Positions 28,485-36,799 of a stretch of 40,726 bases of DNA are shown here, in pieces. The stretch comes from Chloroflexota bacterium (GTDB lineage: Bacteria; Chloroflexota; Limnocylindria; Limnocylindrales; CSP1-4): NCBI GenBank assembly GCA_003156975.1, contig PMIE01000082.1, positions 1-40,726 of the forward strand. The letters run 5' to 3'. The position numbers and the translations under genes are program-made. Positions within the stretch are counted from its first letter, which is position 1, and each line of letters begins with the position of its first letter. The notes under the pieces were generated by a model. It worked only from the letters and a program-made list of their open reading frames with translations, was not told where the DNA came from and did no database searches.

Positions 28485-29741
28485 TCAGTGGTCGAAAACG
28501 CGGGCGACTTCCCGCAGACCGACGGCCAGAGCGTCGATCTCCTCGGGAATCGTGTAGACGTTGAAGCTGGCCCGGGCCGTGGCCGCAAGATCGAAGCGTT
28601 CGTGGAGCGGCATGGTGCAGTGGTGCCCGGCACGGACGCAGATTCCCGAGCGGTCCAGGATCTGGGCCACGTCATGGGGATGTATGCCCGGCAGGTTGAA
28701 GGCCACGACTCCGCCTCGCGCGTCCGCCTGCGGCCCATACAGTTCGATCCCGGGGACCTCGCGCCGCAGCGTTTCCAGGGCGTAGCGTGCCAGTTCTTGC
28801 TCGTGTGCTCGGACGTTGTCCATGCCCAGCGCCATCAGGTATTCCGCGGCGGCGCCCATGCCGATCTCCGCTGAAATGTCCGGCGTGCCGGCCTCGAACT
28901 TGTAGGGGATCTCGTTGAAGTCGGACCGGCGGAGGTGGACCTCGCGGATCATGTCGCCGCCGGCCATGAAGGGCGGCATCGCCTCGAGCAGCTCGCGCCT
29001 CGCCCACAGCGCGCCCGAGCCCGTGGGCCCGAGCATCTTGTGTCCGGAGAACACGTAGAAGTCGGCCCCGATCGCCTGGACGTCCACCGGCAAGTGAGGG
29101 GCGGCCTGCGCGCCGTCGATCAGGACGAGCGCCCCGGCGGCGTGAGCCATCTCGGTCAGCTGGCGGACGGGGTTGATCGTCCCGAGCATGTTCGAGACGT
29201 GGGTGAATGCCACGAGCTTAGGGTTCAGGTGGAGCAGCGCCTCGTAGACCTCGAGCTGCAACAGGCCTTCGTCTGTGATCGGGATGAACTCGAGATCGCC
29301 GTCCTTCTCCTGGACCAGGATCTGCCACGGCACGAGGTTGGCGTGATGTTCCATCTCGGTCAGGACGATGGTGTCGCCGCGGCCGATGTTGCGCCGACCC
29401 CACGAATAGGCGACGAGGTTGATCGCCTCCGTGGCGTTGCGGACGAAGACGATCTCGGCGGCTTCCGGCGCGTTGATCAGCCTGGCGGTGGAGGCGCGGG
29501 CGGCCTCGTATGCGCCGGTCGCCCGCTCGGCGATTTCGTAGATGCCCCGATGGATGTTGGACGAGTACCTGGTGTTGTAGCCGTCCACGGCCTCGATCAC
29601 GGCCCGCGGCTTGAGGCTGGTGGCGGCGCTGTCGAGATAGATGAGTGGCTTGCCCAGGCGGTTGACCGTGGTCAGGATCGGGAAGTCCTTGCGGATCCGG
29701 GCGACGTCCAGCGGCGTGGAGGGGGCGGCGATATCGGCCAT
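28485..29741 (-). CDS. sufS: Cysteine desulfurase SufS
   Basis: PLP enzyme of 418 residues that takes sulfur from cysteine as a persulfide. LDSAATSLKP near residue 36 starts the fold; EMEHHANLVPW near 129 binds PLP, DGAQAAPHLPVD near 209 holds the cofactor Asp, and GHKMLGPTGSG carries the Schiff-base Lys235. The persulfide cysteine is Cys375 in VRAGHHCTMPLHERF, the short-loop group II (SufS) arrangement. The start at ATG 29741 is the family norm. The gene lies ten bases downstream of the sufC stop and ahead of sufU; sufB and sufD are not here. Confidence 0.96.
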   Translation of the reverse strand: MADIAAPSTPLDVARIRKDFPILTTVNRLGKPLIYLDSAATSLKPRAVIEAVDGYNTRYSSNIHRGIYEIAERATGAYEAARASTARLINAPEAAEIVFVRNATEAINLVAYSWGRRNIGRGDTIVLTEMEHHANLVPWQILVQEKDGDLEFIPITDEGLLQLEVYEALLHLNPKLVAFTHVSNMLGTINPVRQLTEMAHAAGALVLIDGAQAAPHLPVDVQAIGADFYVFSGHKMLGPTGSGALWARRELLEAMPPFMAGGDMIREVHLRRSDFNEIPYKFEAGTPDISAEIGMGAAAEYLMALGMDNVRAHEQELARYALETLRREVPGIELYGPQADARGGVVAFNLPGIHPHDVAQILDRSGICVRAGHHCTMPLHERFDLAATARASFNVYTIPEEIDALAVGLREVARVFDH

Positions 29742-29751
29742 CTCTGCCCGC

Positions 29752-30705
29752 CTAGCGGGCGGCCTCCACTACCGGTCCGGCCACCTCGGGCGCCTCGCCC
29801 GCAGGAGCCTCGCCCGCAGGAGCCTCGCCCGCAGGAGCCTCGCCCGCAGGAGCCTCGCCCGCAGGAGCCTCGCCCGCAGGAGCCTCGTCCCCGACGCCCT
29901 CGAGTCCGGCCGCGGCCAGGATCGGCGCGTAGCCCTCCTCTTCCAGGCGCAGGGCCAGGTCCTTGCCGCCGCTGAGGATGATCCGGCCGGCTGCAAGAAC
30001 GTGGACGACATCCGGCTTGATGTAGTCCAGTAGCCGCTGGTAGTGGGTTATCACCAGCACGCCCATGTTCGGATTGAGCATCGCGTTGACGCCTTCGGCC
30101 ACGATGCGAAGAGCATCGATGTCAAGGCCGGAGTCGGTCTCGTCGAGGATCGCCATCTCGGGCTGCAGGACCGCCATCTGGAGCATCTCGAGGCGCTTCT
30201 TCTCGCCGCCCGAGAACCCTTCGTTGACGTAGCGAGCCGCGATCGACTCGTCCATCTTGAGAAGGGCCATCTTCTCCTTGACGAGCTTTCGGAACTCGCC
30301 CATCGGGATGCCGCCGCGGAAGGCGTCGGTCGGGTCGATCGTGGGGTCGGGCGTCAGCCCGGAGCGGCGAGCGTTTATCGCCGAGCGCAGGAAGCTCGCC
30401 ACCGACAGCCCGGGAATGGCCATCGGGTACTGGAAGGCGAGGAACATCCCCAGCCGGGCACGCTTGTCGGCCGAGAGCTTCAGGAGATCGTGGCCCTGCC
30501 AGAGAACCTCGCCGGACTTGATGATGTATGCCGGATGGCCCATCAGGGCGTAGGCGAGCGTCGTCTTGCCGGAGCCGTTCGGGCCCATGATGGCGTGAAC
30601 CTCGCCCTTGCGAACGGTCAGATCGATCCCCTTGAGGATCTCGTGATCGGGCTTCGCCGCGGGGGCCACGTGCAGGTCGCGGATGACGAGGTCTTGGTCG
30701 CTCAC
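29752..30705 (-). CDS. sufC: Fe-S assembly ATPase SufC with repeat tail
   Basis: A 317-residue SufC, the ABC-type ATPase that normally acts with SufB and SufD. GTG at 30705 is the start (MSDQDLVIRDLHV), with AAGGAG about 12 bases upstream. Walker A is GPNGSGKTT, the Q-loop AFQYPMAIPGL is the SufC type, the signature is NEGFSGGEKKR and Walker B AILDETDSGLD, followed by the switch ITHYQRLL. All are standard through about residue 250. A tail of roughly 55 residues follows, with six Gly-Glu-Ala-Pro-Ala repeats coded by a 15-bp tandem array, absent from normal SufC (about 250 residues). The partner proteins are missing from the operon. Confidence 0.93.
   Translation of the reverse strand: MSDQDLVIRDLHVAPAAKPDHEILKGIDLTVRKGEVHAIMGPNGSGKTTLAYALMGHPAYIIKSGEVLWQGHDLLKLSADKRARLGMFLAFQYPMAIPGLSVASFLRSAINARRSGLTPDPTIDPTDAFRGGIPMGEFRKLVKEKMALLKMDESIAARYVNEGFSGGEKKRLEMLQMAVLQPEMAILDETDSGLDIDALRIVAEGVNAMLNPNMGVLVITHYQRLLDYIKPDVVHVLAAGRIILSGGKDLALRLEEEGYAPILAAAGLEGVGDEAPAGEAPAGEAPAGEAPAGEAPAGEAPAGEAPEVAGPVVEAAR
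29797..29886. repeat. Six perfect 15-bp tandem repeats in sufC
   Basis: GCCCGCAGGAGCCTC repeats six times in exact register. On the minus strand each copy encodes Gly-Glu-Ala-Pro-Ala. Perfect identity at the DNA level, including third positions, indicates recent expansion by slippage. Because the unit is five codons, copy-number changes keep the frame. Confidence 0.95.
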
Positions 30706-30743
30706 GTTGCTCGGTTGCTCCTTGGTCGGGTGGCGGTGTTCGC

Positions 30744-31268
30744 TCAGTCGAGCGGGAGAGGGCCGGCGGCACCGGACGCCAGTTTCGTCTTCGCGCCGAG
30801 GGCCGGCAGGCTGCCCACGCGCCCGGCCACGGGCACGAGATCGGCCAGCGTCATCGAGTCGAGCGCGCCGGAGATGGCGTCGCGGACCCGAACCCACATG
30901 AAGTTGACGGTGCAGTGGCCGCTGCGCGCGCAGGTCAGATGAGTTGGATCGTCGGTCACGCAGATCATCGGCGCGATCGGCCCTTCCAGCGCTCGCAGAA
31001 CCTCGCCCATGACGATCTCTTCCGGAGGGCGAGTCAGCTCATAGCCGCCGTGGGCGCCCCGGGTGCTCTGCACCAGTTCCGCGTCGCGGAGGCTGATGAC
31101 CAGCTGCTCTAGGTAGGCCCGCGGCAGGTCTTCCTGCTCGGCGATCTCGGTCAGGCTGGCCGGCCCGGTGCCGTGGCGCCGCGCCAGCTGGGCCATCAGG
31201 CGCACGCCGTACTCGCCCTTCGTGGAGAAGGAGACGGCGCCGGTGCTGTGGTAGGTCCTTGTGGCCAG
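30744..31268 (-). CDS. Rrf2-family regulator, likely Fe-S sensing
   Basis: An Rrf2-type winged-helix regulator of about 174 residues, upstream of sufC. The Rrf2 signature runs from FSTKGEYGVRLMAQLA to LPRAYLEQLVISLRDAELVQSTRGAHGGYEL. Cys103, Cys113 and Cys119 in the stretch ICVTDDPTHLTCARSGHC suggest cluster ligands; the first spacing (nine residues) is longer than in IscR. No ATG, GTG or TTG exists in frame between the likely transcription start (about 31359) and the domain, but CTG at 31268 has AGGAG seven bases ahead, so I place the start there. The frame is open to 31418. It is probably an autorepressor and regulator of suf. Confidence 0.88.
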   Translation of the reverse strand: MATRTYHSTGAVSFSTKGEYGVRLMAQLARRHGTGPASLTEIAEQEDLPRAYLEQLVISLRDAELVQSTRGAHGGYELTRPPEEIVMGEVLRALEGPIAPMICVTDDPTHLTCARSGHCTVNFMWVRVRDAISGALDSMTLADLVPVAGRVGSLPALGAKTKLASGAAGPLPLD

Positions 31269-31342
31269 TGTCGAGCTCCTGTGGTGCGGCGGTCGATCCT
31301 CGGCGGCGCGGCGCTCGGGTGAGCTCGTGCGGCCATTCCAAT

Positions 31343-31361
31343 TCCGACCTAACCCGTCGGA
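31343..31361. promoter_or_regulatory. Inverted-repeat operator at the Rrf2 transcription start
   Basis: TCCGAC and GTCGGA form a perfect 6-bp inverted repeat with a 7-bp spacer, covering the expected transcription start of the Rrf2-suf promoter. Rrf2 proteins bind such dyads and this position would block transcription, so autoregulation is likely. Confidence 0.5.
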
Positions 31362-31365
31362 TATC

Positions 31366-31393
31366 AGTATAGGCGCGCCAAATCGGGTGTCAA
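31366..31393 (-). promoter_or_regulatory. Strong sigma-70-like promoter for the Rrf2-suf operon
   Basis: On the minus strand a perfect TTGACA (31393-31388) is separated by 16 bases from TATACT (31371-31366), five of six matches to the -10. Transcription should begin near 31359, which shows that the upstream part of the open frame is not translated. Confidence 0.7.
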
Positions 31394-31655
31394 ACGCTCC
31401 GAGGACGCTCGCCACCACTACTCGCCACCACTCGCCGATGCGCGCGCTAATGCTCGCGCGAGGCTCCCTTCACGCCGGCACGGTGTCGCGCAGGGCGGCT
31501 CTACGCAATTCGTCGGCGTTGACCAGTCGCGGGGCTGCGATGTACGGTCTTTGTCTGCTCTCTGGTGCAGTCGCGCCTCGGAGGGACGTCAACCGTGAGC
31601 CATGGGTCCCAGTTGCCAGGGTGCCCACTCACGTAATGCTCGACGGAGGAGTCGC
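31394..31655. other. Divergent intergenic region between Rrf2 and subtilase genes
   Basis: The gene-free gap from 31269 to 31655 holds the Rrf2 leader, its promoter and operator, and the subtilase promoter. The part from 31394 to 31500 shows no tRNA, repeat or conserved motif that I can identify, only GC-rich short palindromes such as CTCGCGCGAG. Confidence 0.6.
31519..31548 (+). promoter_or_regulatory. Possible promoter of the subtilase gene
   Basis: TTGACC at 31519-31524 is followed after 18 bases by TACGGT at 31543-31548, with five of six and three of six consensus matches. It would give a leader of about 100 bases. Confidence 0.4.
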
Positions 31656-34600
31656 ATGAGACGTCGTGTCTTCGTTTCGCTCTCGGTTCTCGCACTCGTG
31701 TTCGGGGCGGCGATCCCCACCACGGCCGCTGCGGCCAGCCCGGTCCACCGCTTCCAGAAGATCCACGTGACCGGCGTTGACCCGCAGGTCCTGCCCTACA
31801 TGATCGACAAGAACCGCCAGCTCAATCTAATGGTCGAGCTTTCCGACCAGCCGGTAGCAGCTCAGGTCGGCAACGCCACGGACAACGGCACGACCGCCAC
31901 CGCGTCCGATCGGTCCGCCTGGCGTTCCAAGATCAAGACCAGCCAGGCCCCCATCGTCGCCGCCGTCAAGGCGCATGGCGGAAGAGTCATGAGCCAGGTC
32001 CAGGATGCCTACAACGGTGTCCACGTCCATCTGGCGGCCGGTTCCGTCGCGGCTATTGCTGCGCTACCGGGTGTCGTGGCCGTTCACCTCGTGACCACGT
32101 ACAAGCCGATGCTCACCAAGAGCGTTCCCTATGTGGGAGCGCCACAGGCGTGGAGCGCAACCGGCGAGACCGGCGCCGGGGAGAAGATCGCGGTCATCGA
32201 TACGGGAATTGACTTCTACCACGCCGACTTCGGCGGCTCCGGAAACCCGGCCGACTACACGTACGGCCTTGCGCACGACACCGCCGTCCCGGCCAAGAAC
32301 GCCGACGGCACGACAGTAGCCTTCCCCAACGCCAAGATCCCCGTCGGATATGACTTCGTGGGCGATGCCTACGACGCCAGCGCCACGGCCGGGTCGCCCG
32401 CCACCATTCCGCAGCCCGACGGAAACCCCCTCGACTGCGACAGCCACGGCACTCACACCGCCAGCACGGCTGCAGGCTTCGGCGAGCTTGCCAACGGGTC
32501 CACCTACCACGGGCCGTATACGCCGGCCGTCTACGGCACCAAGGACTTCAAGATCGGCCCCGGCGTTGCCCCCAATGCCCAGCTCTACATCTACAAGGTG
32601 TTCGGCTGCCTCGGGACCACAGACGTGGTGACCGAAGCGATCAACAAGGCCGTCCAGGACGGCGCCGACGTCATCAGCATGTCGCTCGGGTCGGACTTCG
32701 GCACCTCCGATACTCCGGATGCCGCTGCCGCCGAGAACGCTTCTCGTGCCGGCGTCGTCGTCGTTGCCGCCAGCGGCAACGAAGGCTCCAGCGCCTACAT
32801 GGCCGGAACTCCGGCCAGCAGCTCCCGGACGATCTCCGTCGCGGCGTTGGACTCCAACGCCACCTTCCCCGGAGCGACGATCCAGCTCAGCCCGAAGATC
32901 TCCGCGCTCGATGCCAACAACGGCCCGCTGCCGGTCACCGGCAAGCTGGTCGTCCTGACTTCCGGCGGAGCCATCGGACTCGGTTGCGACGCTTCCGATT
33001 ACTCCGGCGTCCACACCGGCGACATCGTGGTCACGACTCGAGGCGTTTGCGCCCGCGTCCTCCGAGCCCAGCTCGGTCAGGCGGCCCATGCTTCGGCCGT
33101 GATCATGGTCAACAACGGCGACGGTCTGCCGCCGTTCGAAGGCCCGATTGCCGGGGTGACCATCCCGTTCATCGGCGTCTCCGAGTCCGACGGGGCGGCT
33201 CTCCTCGCTGCCGACGGAACCCCGAACGTGACCATCGTCGCGGCCGGCATGCTGACCAACCCCACCTACAAGCAGCTCGCGGACTTCACGTCTTATGGGC
33301 CGCGCTTCGGCGACAGCGCCCTTAAGCCCGAGGTTACCGCCCCGGGCGTGAGCATCGTGGCCGCCGGCATGGGTACGGGTAGCGACGTCCTCGTCGACTC
33401 GGGCACCTCCATGGCCACACCGCACATCGCCGGAGTTGCCGCCCTCGTTCTCGCCGCCAATCCGCATTGGTCCGTGAATGAGGTCAAGGCCGCGATCATG
33501 AGCACGGCCTCCGATACCTCGGCCACGATCGTCGGCTACGACCCAATCGGTGCCGGCTCGGGCGTGGTGCAAGCTCAGCAAGCCACCACTACCCAGGCGA
33601 TTGCTCTGACGAGCGACCACCTCGATAGCCTCGCGTTCGGCTATCGGCCGCTCGGCGGCTCATTCTCGGCCGTGAAGAGCTTCATCATCGAGAACAAGGG
33701 CTTCAAGTCCATCACCTACAACCTCGCCGCGAGTTTCGTCGGTGGTTCGGCTGGGGCAAAGGTCAAGGTCTCGCCCTCCAGGCTTTCAGTGCCGGCGCAC
33801 CAGTCGCGCAGCGTCGCGGTGACGCTGTCGATGTCCGCCGCGGCGGTCGCGGCCCTGCCGGCGGCCGACACGTTCGCCGGGGTCGGCCCGGGCGCCCTGC
33901 TGAGCGTTGAGGGCGTGGTCACGGCCAAGCCCACGGCCTCCGGCGCGGGCATCTACTCGCTCCACGTTCCGTTCCTGCTGGTCCCGCGCGGCGATTCGAA
34001 GGTCGTCGCCGGCCCGCCCTCGCCCTACCAGCTGACCGCTGACGTGGCCAGCGCCACCGTGCCTCTCAAGAACGTAGGCCTGCACAGCGGCACGGCCGAT
34101 GTCTACTCGTGGGGCATCTCCGACAAGGACCACACGACGGGCATCGCCAGTATCCGAGCCGTCGGCGTGCAGTCGCTGCCGGCTAGTACCTGCGGCGCGG
34201 CCACGGGTGACGCCTGCCTCGTCTTCGCGATCAACGGCTGGCACCAGTGGTCCAACGCAGCGGCAGCCGAATACGACATCGGCATCGACACCAACAACGA
34301 TGGGTCCGCCGACTTCATCGTCGTGGGCCTCGACCTCGGTGAGATCACTACCGGCTCCTTCAACGGCGTCGAGGCCTCGTTCGAGTTCGATGCCGGGGGC
34401 AATCTGATCGCGGCGTACTACGCGGATGCGCCGATGAACGGCTCGGTCATCGAGCTGCCGGCCATCGCCAGCGAGATCGGCGTCACCGCCGGCTCGCCGA
34501 CCTTCACCTACTCGATCACCGGCGTGGACCTCATCACCGGCACCGTCGATGCGGTTGCGGGAACGGCGAAGTACAACGCCTTCACCCCGACTGCCTCGAA

Positions 34601-34772
34601 CGGCCAGTTCGTGTCGCTCGCATCGGGCGCCTCGGCGACTTTGCCGATCAGCGTCACCGCGAGCCTGCAGGCGACAACTCCGGCACTCGGCTGGATGGTC
34701 GTCAGCCTCGACAACGCCAACGGAGCCGCTCAGGCGGCCCTGATCCCCGTCGGGAAGATCCCCGCGCACTGA
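31656..34772 (+). CDS. Secreted S8 subtilisin-like serine protease with PA domain
   Basis: About 1038 residues from the ATG at 31656, which has GGAGGA five bases upstream. A Sec signal peptide runs from MRRRVFVSLSVLALVFG to an Ala-rich cleavage area near residue 27. Residues about 35-150 look like an I9-type propeptide. The catalytic triad is Asp182 in AVIDTGID, His264 in SHGTHTAS and Ser585 in SGTSMATPH. Between His and Ser lies a PA domain (about 430-540, TTRGVCARVLRAQLG and IPFIGVSESDGAAL), as in Vpr and lactocepin proteases. The 400-residue C-terminal part is beta-rich, resembling Fn3-like domains. No sortase motif or membrane anchor is seen, so the enzyme is probably released and degrades extracellular protein. 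Confidence 0.93.
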   Translation: MRRRVFVSLSVLALVFGAAIPTTAAAASPVHRFQKIHVTGVDPQVLPYMIDKNRQLNLMVELSDQPVAAQVGNATDNGTTATASDRSAWRSKIKTSQAPIVAAVKAHGGRVMSQVQDAYNGVHVHLAAGSVAAIAALPGVVAVHLVTTYKPMLTKSVPYVGAPQAWSATGETGAGEKIAVIDTGIDFYHADFGGSGNPADYTYGLAHDTAVPAKNADGTTVAFPNAKIPVGYDFVGDAYDASATAGSPATIPQPDGNPLDCDSHGTHTASTAAGFGELANGSTYHGPYTPAVYGTKDFKIGPGVAPNAQLYIYKVFGCLGTTDVVTEAINKAVQDGADVISMSLGSDFGTSDTPDAAAAENASRAGVVVVAASGNEGSSAYMAGTPASSSRTISVAALDSNATFPGATIQLSPKISALDANNGPLPVTGKLVVLTSGGAIGLGCDASDYSGVHTGDIVVTTRGVCARVLRAQLGQAAHASAVIMVNNGDGLPPFEGPIAGVTIPFIGVSESDGAALLAADGTPNVTIVAAGMLTNPTYKQLADFTSYGPRFGDSALKPEVTAPGVSIVAAGMGTGSDVLVDSGTSMATPHIAGVAALVLAANPHWSVNEVKAAIMSTASDTSATIVGYDPIGAGSGVVQAQQATTTQAIALTSDHLDSLAFGYRPLGGSFSAVKSFIIENKGFKSITYNLAASFVGGSAGAKVKVSPSRLSVPAHQSRSVAVTLSMSAAAVAALPAADTFAGVGPGALLSVEGVVTAKPTASGAGIYSLHVPFLLVPRGDSKVVAGPPSPYQLTADVASATVPLKNVGLHSGTADVYSWGISDKDHTTGIASIRAVGVQSLPASTCGAATGDACLVFAINGWHQWSNAAAAEYDIGIDTNNDGSADFIVVGLDLGEITTGSFNGVEASFEFDAGGNLIAAYYADAPMNGSVIELPAIASEIGVTAGSPTFTYSITGVDLITGTVDAVAGTAKYNAFTPTASNGQFVSLASGASATLPISVTASLQATTPALGWMVVSLDNANGAAQAALIPVGKIPAH

Positions 34773-34792
34773 CCGACCCTTCGCCAGGTTCC

Positions 34793-34822
34793 GTGGCCCG
34801 CCCGGTTCTCCGGGCGGGCCAC
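34793..34822 (+). terminator. Strong hairpin terminator after the subtilase
   Basis: GTGGCCCGCCCGG (34793-34805) and CCGGGCGGGCCAC (34810-34822) pair perfectly over 13 bp around TTCT, and TTCTTGT follows. It begins 20 bases after the subtilase stop. The stem is strong and the U-tract short. Confidence 0.75.
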
Positions 34823-35009
34823 TTCTTGTACGCCCTGACTCGCGACGCAGACCGAACCCCGGGCGCTCTGCGACGGTCATATCTATGGTGAGAGCATCGC
34901 GTGAAGAGACCCATCAACCCGGCGTTGGAGTGGCGCACTACTCCCGACTACGAGCCGCGGAACGATTACCATGGGCAGGCATTACGAGGCAGCGTTCGGA
35001 GAGGCTAGC

Positions 35010-35237
35010 GTGTCGTACGACGTCATCGGCAAGATGGGGCGCGTAACCGCAGACATCACCCCGGGGCATCTCGGCGAGGTGCTTATCGAGGTCCGCCAGG
35101 GGACCGAGCGATTCCTGGCATCCTCCGCGGATCCGGAGGCGACGATCAAGAAGAACGCCCAGGTTCTGGTGGTCGGTAGCCTGGGGGGACGGACGGTTGA
35201 GGTGGCACCGACCGATACAGTGAGGCTCCCGAGATGA
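35010..35237 (+). CDS. Short NfeD-like OB-fold protein
   Basis: About 75 residues from GTG 35010, chosen because GGAGAGG lies five bases upstream; an ATG at 34971 is in frame but poorly preceded. The sequence GKMGRVTADITPGHLGEVLIEV, then KKNAQVLVVGSLGGRTVEV, follows the strand pattern of the NfeD C-terminal OB domain (Gly-x-x-Gly near the start, closing strands with V-x-V-V). The membrane helices and protease part of long NfeD proteins are absent. NfeD proteins are usually encoded next to SPFH proteins, and this stop overlaps the flotillin start by four bases (ATGA). It probably binds or regulates that partner. Confidence 0.72.
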   Translation: MSYDVIGKMGRVTADITPGHLGEVLIEVRQGTERFLASSADPEATIKKNAQVLVVGSLGGRTVEVAPTDTVRLPR

Positions 35238-36784
35238 CAACAGAACAGATCACGCTGGCGGTAATAGCTGGGGCGATCGTCCTCGTCTTGCTGGTCTTGA
35301 TCATCCTGATCAAGTCCACGCTGCGGATTGCCGAGCCGGATGAGGCCCTGATCATCTCCGGAATTTCGCGCGGTCATTCGGCGGGCCAGGTCGCCGGCGA
35401 GAGCATGCGCTTCAAGATCGTGACGGGCGGCGCCACGATGGTGATGCCGGGCCTGTCCAAGGTTCGAGCCCTCTCGCTCATGGCCCACGAGAGCGAGATC
35501 TCCGTGCCGTGCGTGAGCCAGCAGAAGATTCGTCTGGACCTTCGCGGCGTCATCGTCTACAAGGTCGGCGACGACTATCGCTCCATCGCCAACGCCGCCC
35601 GCCGCTTCCTGGACCGCCCGGCCGTAGAGCTCGAGTCCAAGGTCCAAAACGTCTTCGTCGGCCACCTTCGCGCCATCGCCGGCTCGATGACCGTCGAGGA
35701 GATGATCAGCGACCAGGACAAGTTCGCCCAGCAGGTCCGCGACCGCTGCACCCTCGAGATGGAATCCTTCGGCCTGGTCATCGACAGCTTCCAGATCCAG
35801 TCGATCACCAGCCCGTCCAACTACATCGAGAACCTGGCCGTTCCGCATCAGGCGGAAGTCGAGCAGAACGCCCGCATCGCCCGCGCTCAAGCGGACCAGA
35901 CCGCCGTCGCGCAAGAGCAGACGGCTCAGGCCCAGATCGCCGAGTCGATCCGGGGCACCGAAATCAAGAAGGCCGGCTTCCAGGCAGAAATCGATCGGGC
36001 CCAGAGACAAGCCGGGCAGCAGGGACCTCTCGCCGAGGCTCAGGCTCGCCAGGCGGTCGTCGAGCAGGAAACGCGCGTCGCCGAGCTGCAGGCCCAGCAG
36101 AAGGAACAGCAGCTCCAGGTAGACGTCCGCAAGCCCGCCGACGCCGAGGCCTATCGACAGACCACACTCGCCGCGGCCGGTCGCGACGTCCGAATTCGCC
36201 AGGCTGAAGCTGCCGCTCAGGAAGTCCGCCTGGCGGCCGAAGCTCAAGCGGCGGCGGTCAAGGTCCAGGCCGAGGCTCAGGCCAACGCGACTCGCATCAA
36301 CGGCCAGGCCGACGGCGACGCCATCAAGGCTCGCGGTCTTGCCGAGGCGGACGCGATCAAGGCCAAGGCGATGGCCGAGGCGGCCGGCATCGAAAGCCGC
36401 GCGGCAGCCCTCAGCCAGAACCAGGAAGCGGTCATCGCCCAGCAGATCGCCGTCTCCATGCCGGACATCGTCCGAGCGGCGGCCTCTCCGTTCGAGCACG
36501 TCGGGCAGTTCACCGTCCTCAACGGCGCCCAGGGCGTCACGAGCGCTCTCGGCGACGTCATCCAGCAGGCCGGTGCGCTCGTCGGCATCGCCCGCCGGAC
36601 CATCACTCCGCTGCTCGCGCCGGACGAGAAGAACGGCTCCGGAAACGGGACCGCTGCGAAGCCCGCGCCGGTCGCCCCGGCACCGGCGGCGCGCCGCGCA
36701 GCACGACCGGCGGATGCGCCCAAGGCGCCCGACGCGGCGAAGTCCGCGGACGCGCCTGTCGCGCCCGACGCCCCGCAGGGGTAG
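35234..36784 (+). CDS. Flotillin-like SPFH-domain membrane scaffold
   Basis: A 516-residue flotillin-like protein. One N-terminal membrane helix (ITLAVIAGAIVLVLLVLIILI) anchors it. The SPFH/band-7 domain covers about 30-210 and includes EALIISGISRG, GGATMVMPGLSKV and LDLRGVIVYKVGDD. From about 215 to 400 a long Ala/Glu/Gln/Arg-rich coiled coil shows repeated AEAQA and ARAQAD heptads, the oligomerisation region of flotillins. The C terminus is a Pro/Ala-rich disordered tail with repeated APDA/ADAP units. Flotillins organise membrane domains. It is coupled to the NfeD-like gene and followed by the TelA-family gene. Confidence 0.92.
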   Translation: MTTEQITLAVIAGAIVLVLLVLIILIKSTLRIAEPDEALIISGISRGHSAGQVAGESMRFKIVTGGATMVMPGLSKVRALSLMAHESEISVPCVSQQKIRLDLRGVIVYKVGDDYRSIANAARRFLDRPAVELESKVQNVFVGHLRAIAGSMTVEEMISDQDKFAQQVRDRCTLEMESFGLVIDSFQIQSITSPSNYIENLAVPHQAEVEQNARIARAQADQTAVAQEQTAQAQIAESIRGTEIKKAGFQAEIDRAQRQAGQQGPLAEAQARQAVVEQETRVAELQAQQKEQQLQVDVRKPADAEAYRQTTLAAAGRDVRIRQAEAAAQEVRLAAEAQAAAVKVQAEAQANATRINGQADGDAIKARGLAEADAIKAKAMAEAAGIESRAAALSQNQEAVIAQQIAVSMPDIVRAAASPFEHVGQFTVLNGAQGVTSALGDVIQQAGALVGIARRTITPLLAPDEKNGSGNGTAAKPAPVAPAPAARRAARPADAPKAPDAAKSADAPVAPDAPQG

Positions 36785-36799
36785 ACGCTCGTTGGTTCA

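Noticed and set aside
29752-29900. Possible CRISPR array
   Set aside because: The 15-bp units are contiguous with no spacers and lie in frame in sufC.
31394-31655. tRNA or small RNA in the divergent region
   Set aside because: No cloverleaf, GTTCRANNC-type T-loop or conserved small-RNA core could be found by eye.
32064-33620. Long minus-strand open frame (518 codons) opposite the subtilase gene
   Set aside because: The plus strand carries the complete catalytic triad and PA domain; the antisense product is Gly/Val/Asp/Arg-rich shadow sequence.
34982-36499. Long minus-strand open frame (505 codons) opposite the flotillin gene
   Set aside because: It mirrors the Ala/Glu coiled coil as a Leu/Asp/Gly repeat, a known shadow effect, and has no start signal or domain.
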